From assembly GCA_934661375.1 (NCBI GenBank), contig CAKUJH010000005.1, positions 1-64,000 on the forward strand: a stretch of 64,000 nucleotides of DNA. Reading direction: 5' to 3'. Each line of letters opens with the position of its first letter. The stretch's first letter is position 1. Positions 33,287 through 40,669 of the stretch are shown in pieces. The notes beneath the pieces are model-generated. The model was not told the origin of the DNA. It was given only the letters and a program-made list of their open reading frames with translations, and made no database searches. The position numbers and the translations under genes were made by a program. The stretch comes from an uncultured Victivallales bacterium (GTDB lineage: Bacteria; Verrucomicrobiota; Lentisphaeria; Victivallales; UBA1829).

Positions 33287-33889
33287 ATGGAAATTTTTCT
33301 GAAAGACGCATTCAAGATATCCATTCTGCTGAATCCGTTTGCTGTGCTGTCCACCTTCATCGCCCTGACCGGGAGCCGGACGTCCGGACAGCGTTTGCGG
33401 ATCATGATTCATACTTGTCTGGCGGCTTTGGCGGCAGGAGCCGTGGTGCTGTTCAGCGGCAACATTATTTTCTCGCTGATCGACATCAATCTGAATCTGT
33501 TCAAAGTCGGCGGCGGAATTGTGCTGATGATCTGTTCCATTTCGCTGGTCTGGGGCAATGAACGTTCGGTGCGCAAGGCGGATCCGTCGGACACTTCGAT
33601 TTCCGTGGTGCCGCTGGCTGTTCCGATGGCGGTCGGTCCCGGCACGGCTGCGGGGCTGATTATCATCGGCAGTGAGCATGGCGGCTCGTTCCTGACATCC
33701 TGCGGCAATCTGGCTGCGCTGGCGGTCGGGGTGTTGGTACTGGGCGGGGTTCTGCTGCTGGGGGTGTGGTCGGACAAGATACTGAACCGCACCATGATTT
33801 CCGTGATTACGCGTCTGACGGGTCTGTTTCTTTCCGCCATCGCCGCGAAGATGATTCTGGAAGGCGTGAAGATCTGCCTGAATCTGTAA
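33287..33889 (+). CDS. MarC-family integral membrane protein
   Basis: A 200-aa protein with six hydrophobic segments. LNPFAVLSTFIALTG near the N-terminus and PLAVPMAVGPGTAAGLI in the middle are the paired NP...PG signatures of MarC/YhcE (UPF0056) proteins, whose function is still unknown. GAGGAGAG precedes the ATG. A paralogue lies at 55533. The gene has its own promoter with a repeated motif. Confidence 0.88.
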   Translation: MEIFLKDAFKISILLNPFAVLSTFIALTGSRTSGQRLRIMIHTCLAALAAGAVVLFSGNIIFSLIDINLNLFKVGGGIVLMICSISLVWGNERSVRKADPSDTSISVVPLAVPMAVGPGTAAGLIIIGSEHGGSFLTSCGNLAALAVGVLVLGGVLLLGVWSDKILNRTMISVITRLTGLFLSAIAAKMILEGVKICLNL

Positions 33890-33913
33890 CGGCAGATCTT
33901 CCGCTCCGTATTT

Positions 33914-34675
33914 TCAAGGGGTATTTTTCCGGATCAGTTCCCGGAGTTTAGCTGACAGGGCGGCGGTATCTTCCGCAATGGCACGCCATTGCATGAAACG
34001 TTTTTCCCAGAAAGGACCGGCACAGAAACCGCCCAGCAGAACCCGTCCGCGGGTTGCCAGCGTTTCTTCGCGGATGAAGTCAATGGCATGAATGATTTCC
34101 GGATCGTCCCATTGTCCGGCTTTGCCGTAAGAGCCGGACAGGTCGCAAGGTCCGATGCAGACCGAGCCGACACCTTCCACCTGAAGAATTTCCTTCAGAT
34201 TCTCCACGGCGGTTCTGTGTTCGATCTGCAGAATGACATGCGGTGCCGTGCGGGAACTTTCCAGATATTCGGGGAAGGGGATCGCCCCGAAGTTGTGGTT
34301 GCGCCGCAGCGAGTAACCGCGCTCTCCGCCGAAGTCCGGATAGCGGCAGAAACTCACCGCCTGCCGGGCGTCCTCCGCTGTTTTGATCATCGGAATGATG
34401 ACGCCGGCTGGGTTCAGGTCCAGCACGGGTTTCAGCAGATGCGGAAGATTTGCGCCGACCCGGACGAACGGGGCGCAGCGGGTTCCTTTGGTGCTGAGAA
34501 TATGGTGATAGATGTCATGAATGGTCAGCGGCGAGTGTTCTCCGTCGATCCAGATGAAATCCATGCCGCACGCCGCCGCCAGTTCGGAGACCGCCGGATC
34601 GGAGGAGGTTACCACCAGTCCCAGCGGAACTTCCCCGCGTTGTATTTTTTCCAGAAAAAAGTTCAGATTGTTCAT
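33914..34675 (-). CDS. HpcH/HpaI-family aldolase (2-keto-3-deoxy-sugar-acid type)
   Basis: A 253-aa class II aldolase, metal-dependent, splitting 2-keto-3-deoxy acids to pyruvate and an aldehyde. IDGEHSP (His near 46), FVRVG, LNPAGVIIPMIKTAEDA, GERGY, then LQIEHRTAVENL (metal Glu) and GPCDLSGSYG (metal Asp) follow the family order. It is closest in pattern to RhmA or GarL, which act on L-rhamnonate- or glucarate-derived acids. Last gene of the sialidase-DUF4838-aldolase operon, consistent with degradation of a sugar acid released by those proteins. Confidence 0.85.
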   Translation of the reverse strand: MNNLNFFLEKIQRGEVPLGLVVTSSDPAVSELAAACGMDFIWIDGEHSPLTIHDIYHHILSTKGTRCAPFVRVGANLPHLLKPVLDLNPAGVIIPMIKTAEDARQAVSFCRYPDFGGERGYSLRRNHNFGAIPFPEYLESSRTAPHVILQIEHRTAVENLKEILQVEGVGSVCIGPCDLSGSYGKAGQWDDPEIIHAIDFIREETLATRGRVLLGGFCAGPFWEKRFMQWRAIAEDTAALSAKLRELIRKNTP

Positions 34676-34754
34676 GTTTTCCTTGCCGGAATTTTTCCTT
34701 GTTCCGATCCGAATCCATTGAGACGGACCGGAATTCCGGAATTTTTTCCTTGAA

Positions 34755-37181
34755 TTATTTTTTCTGTTCCGGACGCAGCAGCACTACACTGTCCAGATAG
34801 ATGGCGTTGTCCTTTGTCGACCCCTTGACCCATTCCGGACCGGTGAATTTCAGGGATACCCAGCAGTCCCAGAGATTGATTTCGCGGCTGCCGTCGCCCA
34901 GCACGAACAGGTGCGCCAGTTCCACTTGAATCGCCCATCCCTGCCCCCAGAGATACGAGGCGGAATTCAGCACTTCGGATTTCGGGAACTTGTACCAGTG
35001 ATACTTTTCATCCTGCGGAATCTGCGTGATGTTCATGGATGTATTGCCGAACTTGAAAAATGCCGGGGCAACATGAATGGTCTTGGTTGCGGCGATTTTT
35101 TTGCCGACGCCGTGCCAGTCCTTGTTCAGCCCGGATGCCTTGATGGCTTGTCCGTACAGCGACTGGGGATCTTCCACGATGGCAGAGCCGATGTGCTTGA
35201 ACTGACGGAATTTAGACGGTCCGACCACACGCACCAGTTCCGGGGATATGCTTTTGAACTTCTGCGGAATCGGGTATTTCAGCGACAGAATCTTTATGGT
35301 GTCATCCACGGTTTTGCGCGGACGCGTCATATCTGCGCCGTTCAGGCGGGTGATGAATTCTTCGGTGTAGAGCTTGTATTCCGCCATCAGCTGTTTTTCA
35401 GACGTGCCGATTTTGTCCAGAGCCGCCTTGTAGTCGTCGCTGTTCTGAATCATCAGATAAAGCAGCGGAATCATTTCATAGTGCAGCCGTTTCCGGTAGA
35501 CGCTGCCCGGTTCGGTCAGTTTTTCGGCTTCTTTGAATTTCTGATAGGATTCCATCATGAAACGGAGGGTCATGTGCGGCCAGTTGGCGACCCGGTTGGT
35601 CAGCTGATGCTGCTTGCAGTCCCGGACGCCCTTGCGGATGGTTTCCAGGTATTCCCGGAGCATGGGAGCGGCGGGTCCGTAGTATCCGTTCATGAAGATT
35701 TCAATCAGCTGTTCCATATCCTTTTCCGGATCCAGAGCCAGCTGGGCATACAGGAATTTGGTCATTTCGGCGAAATTCTGCACCAGAACTTCGCTGGTTT
35801 CACATTCATAGAAAACCGCCAGCACATTGCTGTCGCGGAACAGCCGGAGATCATCCTTGAATGAGTCGATGACCGTTTCAATGCGGGGCGGGTAGAAATA
35901 CCGGTCGCCGATGTTGCCGTAATCCCAGAGAGACATGCGGCCGCCGCTGTTCAGCCAGGATTTCAGCTGCGCGAGCAGTTCCTGGTTGATGCTGTGGGTG
36001 AGCGGACGGAAGCAGTCCGAACGGGAAAAGGAATCGCAATACTGCCACAGCACATTGGGGGCGGCTTTCGTGGAAACCGGCGGATATTTGACGCCGTTGT
36101 ATGCCGCAAAGGTGCGGATGATCACATCCGGATATTTCTTCCGGACATTGTCCGCCAGATAATTGACCAGATCCAGCAGCAGGTCGGCGTTGGAGCCTTT
36201 TTCCTTGACCAGTTTTCTGCATTCCGGGCAGAGACATACTTTGGTATAGGAATCCAGCGCGGAGAAGTCATAGACCACCGGCCAGTCGGCGCTGGTCCCG
36301 GTTTCTCGGTCCTTCGCAATGGTTTTCAGCATGTTTTCCAGCGCAATCCGCTTGACATCCCTGTTCGTGTAGCAGTACGTGGTGTTCACCGCGGTTTTGT
36401 CAAAAAGAATCTTGGGACGAACCCGTTTGCCATGTTCGTCCATGGCAAAGTATTCCGGATGTTTCTCATACAGCGTCGGGTCGACGTAATAGGACATGGT
36501 ATGATAACCGGGGACCTGCTGCGTGAGTTTGAAGTGTCGGGAAAGATAGAACGCATCCTGAATTTCCTTGCGGCCGATGCCGTGTCCGCCGTTGTAACGG
36601 TTGCGCAAACGGTGCAGCCAATACGCATTGACCTGTTCTTTCGGAACTTTGGTGTAGGTCATCATCCAGGGCAGCCCGTCATAGAAATTGCGTCCGGCGA
36701 TGGCAGGTTTCTTGCGTTCGTTGAGCTGATTCATGGCAAGAGACGGACGGTTCGGCACGATTTCCTGATCCGGGGTGAGACTCCAGCATCCGGCTTTTTC
36801 CAGCAGGGAACGGACCGCATAATATGTCCCGGCAGGCTGTCCGCCGGTCAGGTACAGTTCATTTCCCTTGTCCAGAATCTGCCATTCCTCGTCCTGAAAT
36901 ACGGCAGCGTCAATGCCTTGTTCGGCAGCGGCGCGTGTATTGCCCAGATAAATTGCCGGCCCGTTCTTCTTTCCGCTTTCCGGCAGAACCGTGAATTCTG
37001 CTCCGGTCATTTTCTCCAGATACGTTTTCAGTTCATCCACTGCCTGTTTGTCCAGTCCCGCCATCCGGTCGGAATGAACCAGCACGCAGGATGCTTTCCC
37101 GTCTCTGGCAAATTCGAAGGCGTGGACGGACGCCATCATCGCCGTCATCAGAAACAGACTTGTCATCAATTTGACTTTCAT
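34755..37181 (-). CDS. secreted DUF4838-domain protein
   Basis: An 808-aa protein with a signal peptide (MKVKLMTSLFLMTAMMASVHA). Residues about 25-150 resemble the N-terminal alpha/beta domain of GH20-type hexosaminidases and alpha-glucuronidases (DELKTYLEKMTGAEF, then GTYYAVRSLLEKAGCWSLTPDQEIVP). The following part has the DUF4838 pattern, including CLCPECRKLV near 313 and a TIM-barrel-like arrangement with ANVLWQYCDSF. A C-terminal region (from about 650) may be a beta-sandwich. DUF4838 proteins are common in Lentisphaerota, Planctomycetes and Bacteroidetes and are thought to be glycoside hydrolases, but this one has no proven activity. GGAGATGG precedes the ATG. Confidence 0.8.
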   Translation of the reverse strand: MKVKLMTSLFLMTAMMASVHAFEFARDGKASCVLVHSDRMAGLDKQAVDELKTYLEKMTGAEFTVLPESGKKNGPAIYLGNTRAAAEQGIDAAVFQDEEWQILDKGNELYLTGGQPAGTYYAVRSLLEKAGCWSLTPDQEIVPNRPSLAMNQLNERKKPAIAGRNFYDGLPWMMTYTKVPKEQVNAYWLHRLRNRYNGGHGIGRKEIQDAFYLSRHFKLTQQVPGYHTMSYYVDPTLYEKHPEYFAMDEHGKRVRPKILFDKTAVNTTYCYTNRDVKRIALENMLKTIAKDRETGTSADWPVVYDFSALDSYTKVCLCPECRKLVKEKGSNADLLLDLVNYLADNVRKKYPDVIIRTFAAYNGVKYPPVSTKAAPNVLWQYCDSFSRSDCFRPLTHSINQELLAQLKSWLNSGGRMSLWDYGNIGDRYFYPPRIETVIDSFKDDLRLFRDSNVLAVFYECETSEVLVQNFAEMTKFLYAQLALDPEKDMEQLIEIFMNGYYGPAAPMLREYLETIRKGVRDCKQHQLTNRVANWPHMTLRFMMESYQKFKEAEKLTEPGSVYRKRLHYEMIPLLYLMIQNSDDYKAALDKIGTSEKQLMAEYKLYTEEFITRLNGADMTRPRKTVDDTIKILSLKYPIPQKFKSISPELVRVVGPSKFRQFKHIGSAIVEDPQSLYGQAIKASGLNKDWHGVGKKIAATKTIHVAPAFFKFGNTSMNITQIPQDEKYHWYKFPKSEVLNSASYLWGQGWAIQVELAHLFVLGDGSREINLWDCWVSLKFTGPEWVKGSTKDNAIYLDSVVLLRPEQKK

Positions 37182-37223
37182 ACCATCTCCTGTTGTTTTT
37201 TTATGTTCAGGGGTTAAAATTTG

Positions 37224-38402
37224 TCAGGACAGCAGTTTGCGGAAACCGGGGATGCGGTGATAAGTGATCCGGTTGGAATCATGGAATGTGTGCGCGCCGC
37301 GGTATCCGGTACGGCAGACAAATTCAATGTCATCGCCGTCGAACAGCCAGTCCACATACTGGAATCCGGTCAGATGCGCGGAGAAGAATTCACTCATTCC
37401 GGTGTCATCCTTCAGAATCTGCTTGATCATGCGCCAGTTCCGCAAATCTTCGGAAACCGCCAGATCCAGCTCATGCCGTTCACAGAAATAGTCCGGATTG
37501 TCCACATAATTGGTCAGGGTGAAATACAGTCCGGTAACGGGATCTTTGCGGGGAATGAACCGGGAGTGTCCGCCGGGGAAATCAATGATGCCGGATGCGT
37601 AATCGAAACTCAGACGCGAGCCGTCATCGGACACATCCAGAATTGCCGCTTTGTTCGGCTGCGCCAGATGAATCCGTGTCATGTATTTGAGACTTCCGTC
37701 CGGCGCTTCGATCAGATTGCCTTCCAGCCAGCCGCTGACCTGCAGCACAGGGTCTGCGTGTTTCAGCCGTCCTTCCAGCAGCCCGCTGGTCTCCACCGGC
37801 AGTTTCTGATCAGGAACTTTGGTCCGTTCAAACGGCAGCGCATTGCTTTCGCTCCAGTTGGCGGCGTCCAGCAGATCCGCATCTTCCGGAACAGCAAAAA
37901 TCATGGCGCTTTCCCGGTCCGGACGGTATACCGGAGCGGTTCCGTCGGCATACAGCAGATCCGCGGGAATCATCAGTCTGCCGTTCCGGATGATTTTGGC
38001 GCAGACGCCTGTGGTGTAGTTCGGCATGGTGTACCCTTCGCTGGCTTTGCGGAGCAGACCGCTCCGGCTGTCCGTCGGATATGTCCAGGTGAGGCCGCCG
38101 TCCGTACTGCGGCGGATGACCAGATCGCCGTATTCCCGCGTAACGCCGAACAGATACAGACTGCCGCGGTGAAGGAACAGCGTTCCCCAGTACATGTTGA
38201 CCAGGTGAGTGATGGAAACCCAGTCTTTTCCGTTGTTGTAAGAATGGTATATACTGGTCAAACCCGGACGGTTGTCCGCGGCGGCTGCTCCGAAGTAATC
38301 GTGGCTCACCACCAGGGTTCCGTCCGGCATACGCACCATGGACGGTGTGCCGAGGTACGTTCCGGTCATTTCGACCTGATGCCTTATTTCTGAGAATATC
38401 AT
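37224..38402 (-). CDS. sialidase-like BNR-repeat protein
   Basis: A 392-aa six-bladed beta-propeller of the sialidase superfamily. Blades carry YLGTPSMVRMPDGTLVVSHDYFG near 15, SYNNGKDWVSI near 55 and RRSTDGGLTWTY near 97 (Asp-box SxDGGxTW). No signal peptide, so the protein may be cytoplasmic. Exo-alpha-sialidase is the common annotation, but propellers in this group include other glycosidases and lyases, and the catalytic Arg triad cannot be confirmed. First gene of the operon with the DUF4838 protein and aldolase; divergent from an AraC regulator. Confidence 0.78.
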   Translation of the reverse strand: MIFSEIRHQVEMTGTYLGTPSMVRMPDGTLVVSHDYFGAAAADNRPGLTSIYHSYNNGKDWVSITHLVNMYWGTLFLHRGSLYLFGVTREYGDLVIRRSTDGGLTWTYPTDSRSGLLRKASEGYTMPNYTTGVCAKIIRNGRLMIPADLLYADGTAPVYRPDRESAMIFAVPEDADLLDAANWSESNALPFERTKVPDQKLPVETSGLLEGRLKHADPVLQVSGWLEGNLIEAPDGSLKYMTRIHLAQPNKAAILDVSDDGSRLSFDYASGIIDFPGGHSRFIPRKDPVTGLYFTLTNYVDNPDYFCERHELDLAVSEDLRNWRMIKQILKDDTGMSEFFSAHLTGFQYVDWLFDGDDIEFVCRTGYRGAHTFHDSNRITYHRIPGFRKLLS

Positions 38403-38462
38403 GTCCCGTGTCCTTTCTGCTCTCTGTTGCTGCTTGTCATCGGAAATTTTTTCTGATATTCA

Positions 38463-38512
38463 ATTATAATCGGAAATGGATCGGTTGACAAGTTCAAATA
38501 GTATGATATAGT
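38463..38512. promoter_or_regulatory. back-to-back promoters of sialidase operon and araC-type gene
   Basis: Plus strand: TTGACA (38485-38490), 16 bp, TATAGT (38507-38512). Minus strand: TTGTCA (complement of 38486-38491), 17 bp, TATAAT (complement of 38463-38468). The two -35 boxes share five bases, so polymerase binding should be mutually exclusive, an arrangement suited to control by the AraC protein. Confidence 0.75.
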
Positions 38513-38537
38513 AGATAAAAAAGAGGATATTTAAGAC

Positions 38538-39467
38538 ATGCAGCAGGAAATATTCAATCAGCGTTTGCAGGCGGTAACTTCATCCATGGAGGCGTTCCGG
38601 GTGGGACCATTGAGTGTGAAGGTAACCAATTTTCATGATTCCCGGCGGGGCGCATTCACGACTACCGTGCATGAGCATTACTATTATGAGTTCTGCTATG
38701 TGAGGAACAACAGCTGTATCTATCAGGTTCAGGAACAGAATATTATTTTGCAGGAAAACGACGGCCGCTGTGTCCTGATTCCGTCGGCACTGCCGCATCT
38801 TCGGAAAGTTACCGGGAAATACAACACTCTCACCGGTTCCACGCTGGCGCATCTGCTCATAAATCCGTTTGCTCCGGAATACCAGCTGAATCTGTCCATG
38901 TTCCGCGAGGCGATCGCCAAACGGAATTGCCAGTTCCGCTGCTCCGCTTTATTCCGGATGCTGGAAAGTCAGCTCCGGTCCATTGTGGAAAAGCATGAAC
39001 CTTACTGGCAGGAATACGCTTCCTGCAAACTGCGGGAGCTGATCCTGAGTTTCTTTCAGGAAAATTTTCCGGAACTGCCCGTCAATGAAGGTGTTGCACA
39101 TGTTGCAAAAAATCAGGAAGTGATCGGGCGTCTTCTTTATATGATTGCGGTGTGGAGCAATTTTTCCATGGATGCGCGCAGTTTTGCGGAGGCGGTCGGT
39201 TTTTCGGAACGGCACCTGTCCCGGATTGTGGAAGCGGAATTCGGCATGTCTCTGGGAAAATTCATCATGCTGAAACGTCTGGAATACGCCAAGGAACTTC
39301 TGGCAGGAAACCGGCAGCTGGTGAAAGACGTCGCCGCCACTCTCGGTTTTCACGACACCAGCCACTTCTGCCGGGTATTCCGTCATTTCTTCGGAATTAC
39401 ACCGAAACAGTATGTTCAGCAACAGCAGCGCGCCGCCCGTGAACCGGAAAATGATCTGGAGGAATGA
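38538..39467 (+). CDS. AraC-family transcriptional regulator
   Basis: A 309-aa regulator. The N-terminal half is a cupin-type effector-binding domain (HEHYYYEFCYVRNNSCIYQVQEQNIILQENDGRCVLIP near 38-78). The C-terminal 100 residues hold two helix-turn-helix motifs: FAEAVGFSERHLSRIVEAEFG and VKDVAATLGFHDTSHFCRVFRHFFGITPKQY. Divergent from the sialidase operon with an overlapping promoter, so it probably senses a sugar and controls that operon and itself. Confidence 0.93.
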   Translation: MQQEIFNQRLQAVTSSMEAFRVGPLSVKVTNFHDSRRGAFTTTVHEHYYYEFCYVRNNSCIYQVQEQNIILQENDGRCVLIPSALPHLRKVTGKYNTLTGSTLAHLLINPFAPEYQLNLSMFREAIAKRNCQFRCSALFRMLESQLRSIVEKHEPYWQEYASCKLRELILSFFQENFPELPVNEGVAHVAKNQEVIGRLLYMIAVWSNFSMDARSFAEAVGFSERHLSRIVEAEFGMSLGKFIMLKRLEYAKELLAGNRQLVKDVAATLGFHDTSHFCRVFRHFFGITPKQYVQQQQRAAREPENDLEE

Positions 39468-39721
39468 CCGGATATGACAGTTTTCCGGCTTTTTTTAGCG
39501 GATTGTCGCTTCTTTCCTCTTTTTTGTCCATTTTATACCATCTTCTCCTGTTGTCAAAGATTCAAAAACAAATATAATATGCTATTGAAGGCAGTAATTT
39601 CAGAAGTCATTGACGAATGTCTATTTGAAATTGCAGATGACAACCGGGTAATGAAAAATAGAAAAAACGAAGGGAAAGAACATGGAACCGGAATTCTTAT
39701 GAAACTTTTAGAAGGAGAACA
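39468..39721 (+). other. spacer without a recognisable gene
   Basis: AT-rich stretch between the araC-type gene and the inverted repeat before the pseudopilin. Short open frames exist on both strands but none has a good ribosome site, composition or family match. Confidence 0.4.
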
Positions 39722-39851
39722 TCGCATAACATTGATTATGTGACAGAGAAAAGATGATTTTGAGTATGAAAATAAACAGACAGAGTGAACAAGGAGGTAC
39801 AAAATGAAGAAAAACAAGTTTGGCGGGTTAAACATAATCAATGTTATGCGA
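39722..39851 (+). repeat. perfect 20-bp inverted repeat around the start of the pseudopilin gene
   Basis: TCGCATAACATTGATTATGT at 39722-39741 is the exact reverse complement of 39832-39851. Between the arms (90 bp) lie the ribosome site AAGGAGG and the ATG at 39804; the right arm is already coding (residues 10-16). Each arm is also an imperfect palindrome (CATAA...TTATG). The element may fold the mRNA leader or be a pair of operators. Confidence 0.85.
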
Positions 39852-40595
39852 CGGAGTTTTACACTTATAGAACTGCTGGTCGTTATAGCGATCATTGCAA
39901 TTCTTGCCGGTATGCTGCTCCCTGCATTGAACAAAGCCAGACAATCCGCACAGAGAATTTCGTGTGTGGCAAATCTGAAACAGATCGGAACGCAGATGGC
40001 GGTTTATGAAAGCGACCATCAGAGTTATCCGCTGGGATTCATGGCTGCCGGCAGCAACGACAATCAGAATTATGCCTGGCACCTGTATCTGTTCGGCAAA
40101 CTGGATACCAGCATTGTCAATATCTGGTCCAAAACGCCGGCAGCTTCTCTGAAAGTGCTGAAATGTCCGAGCGACAATATTCCGGCGGACGCACCCACTC
40201 AGCCGAAATTGTCCTACGCCTATAACCGCAACTCTTTGGGCTGGCTGAAAGCGGATGGAAAATTCATGACTCCGCCGGATGACTCCTACGGCTCGCTGAA
40301 CAGCGATATCCGCAACAACCGCGGCAATAAAAGCCCGTCCAAAATCACCGTGGTGTTTGATTTCGGCTGCAAATCCCGTGCCAGCAACGCCGGCACGCAA
40401 AGTCTCCAGTGGCTGCTGCCCATCGGGTCTTATACCCTGGGCGGACTTAACGATCCTGATGCATCCCACAAGTCCGGCTCCAACTGGATGTTCTGGGACG
40501 GCCATGTGGAATGGCTGAGACCGCACGCCATGGATGCGACCGCATTCACCTTGAAATACCTCTACAACGGGAAGAATTTCTCCCGTTACTGGTAA
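39804..40595 (+). CDS. type IV pilin-like protein with H-X9-DG motif
   Basis: A 263-aa protein. A basic leader ending VMRRS is followed by FTLIELLVVIAIIAILAGMLLPALNKAR, the prepilin class III signal and helix. Residue -1 would be Ser rather than Gly. Near the C-terminus H-KSGSNWMFW-DG fits the H-X9-DG motif found in the large pseudopilin families of Lentisphaerota and Planctomycetes. CANLKQIG-like SCVANLKQIGTQM and YNRNSLGW also recur in that family. Likely processed by a prepilin peptidase and anchored in a type II secretion-like apparatus or the cell surface; exact role unknown. AAGGAGG lies 7 bp before the ATG. Confidence 0.9.
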   Translation: MKKNKFGGLNIINVMRRSFTLIELLVVIAIIAILAGMLLPALNKARQSAQRISCVANLKQIGTQMAVYESDHQSYPLGFMAAGSNDNQNYAWHLYLFGKLDTSIVNIWSKTPAASLKVLKCPSDNIPADAPTQPKLSYAYNRNSLGWLKADGKFMTPPDDSYGSLNSDIRNNRGNKSPSKITVVFDFGCKSRASNAGTQSLQWLLPIGSYTLGGLNDPDASHKSGSNWMFWDGHVEWLRPHAMDATAFTLKYLYNGKNFSRYW

Positions 40596-40607
40596 GCTTC
40601 AGAACAC

Positions 40608-40641
40608 GACATTCCTTCCTGCGGGGGGAGGAGTGTCTTTT
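40608..40641 (+). terminator. terminator after the pseudopilin gene
   Basis: GACATTCCTTCC pairs with GGGAGGAGTGTC (two G-T pairs), followed by four T. The right arm contains a GGAGGAG that could alternatively act as ribosome site for a TTG at 40640. Confidence 0.55.
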
Positions 40642-40669
40642 GCATTTCAATACAGAAAGCCGCATACGC

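Noticed and set aside
39474..39743. Short coding frame before the pseudopilin gene
   Set aside because: No ribosome site at its start and mixed composition. The end of the frame is the left arm of the inverted repeat.
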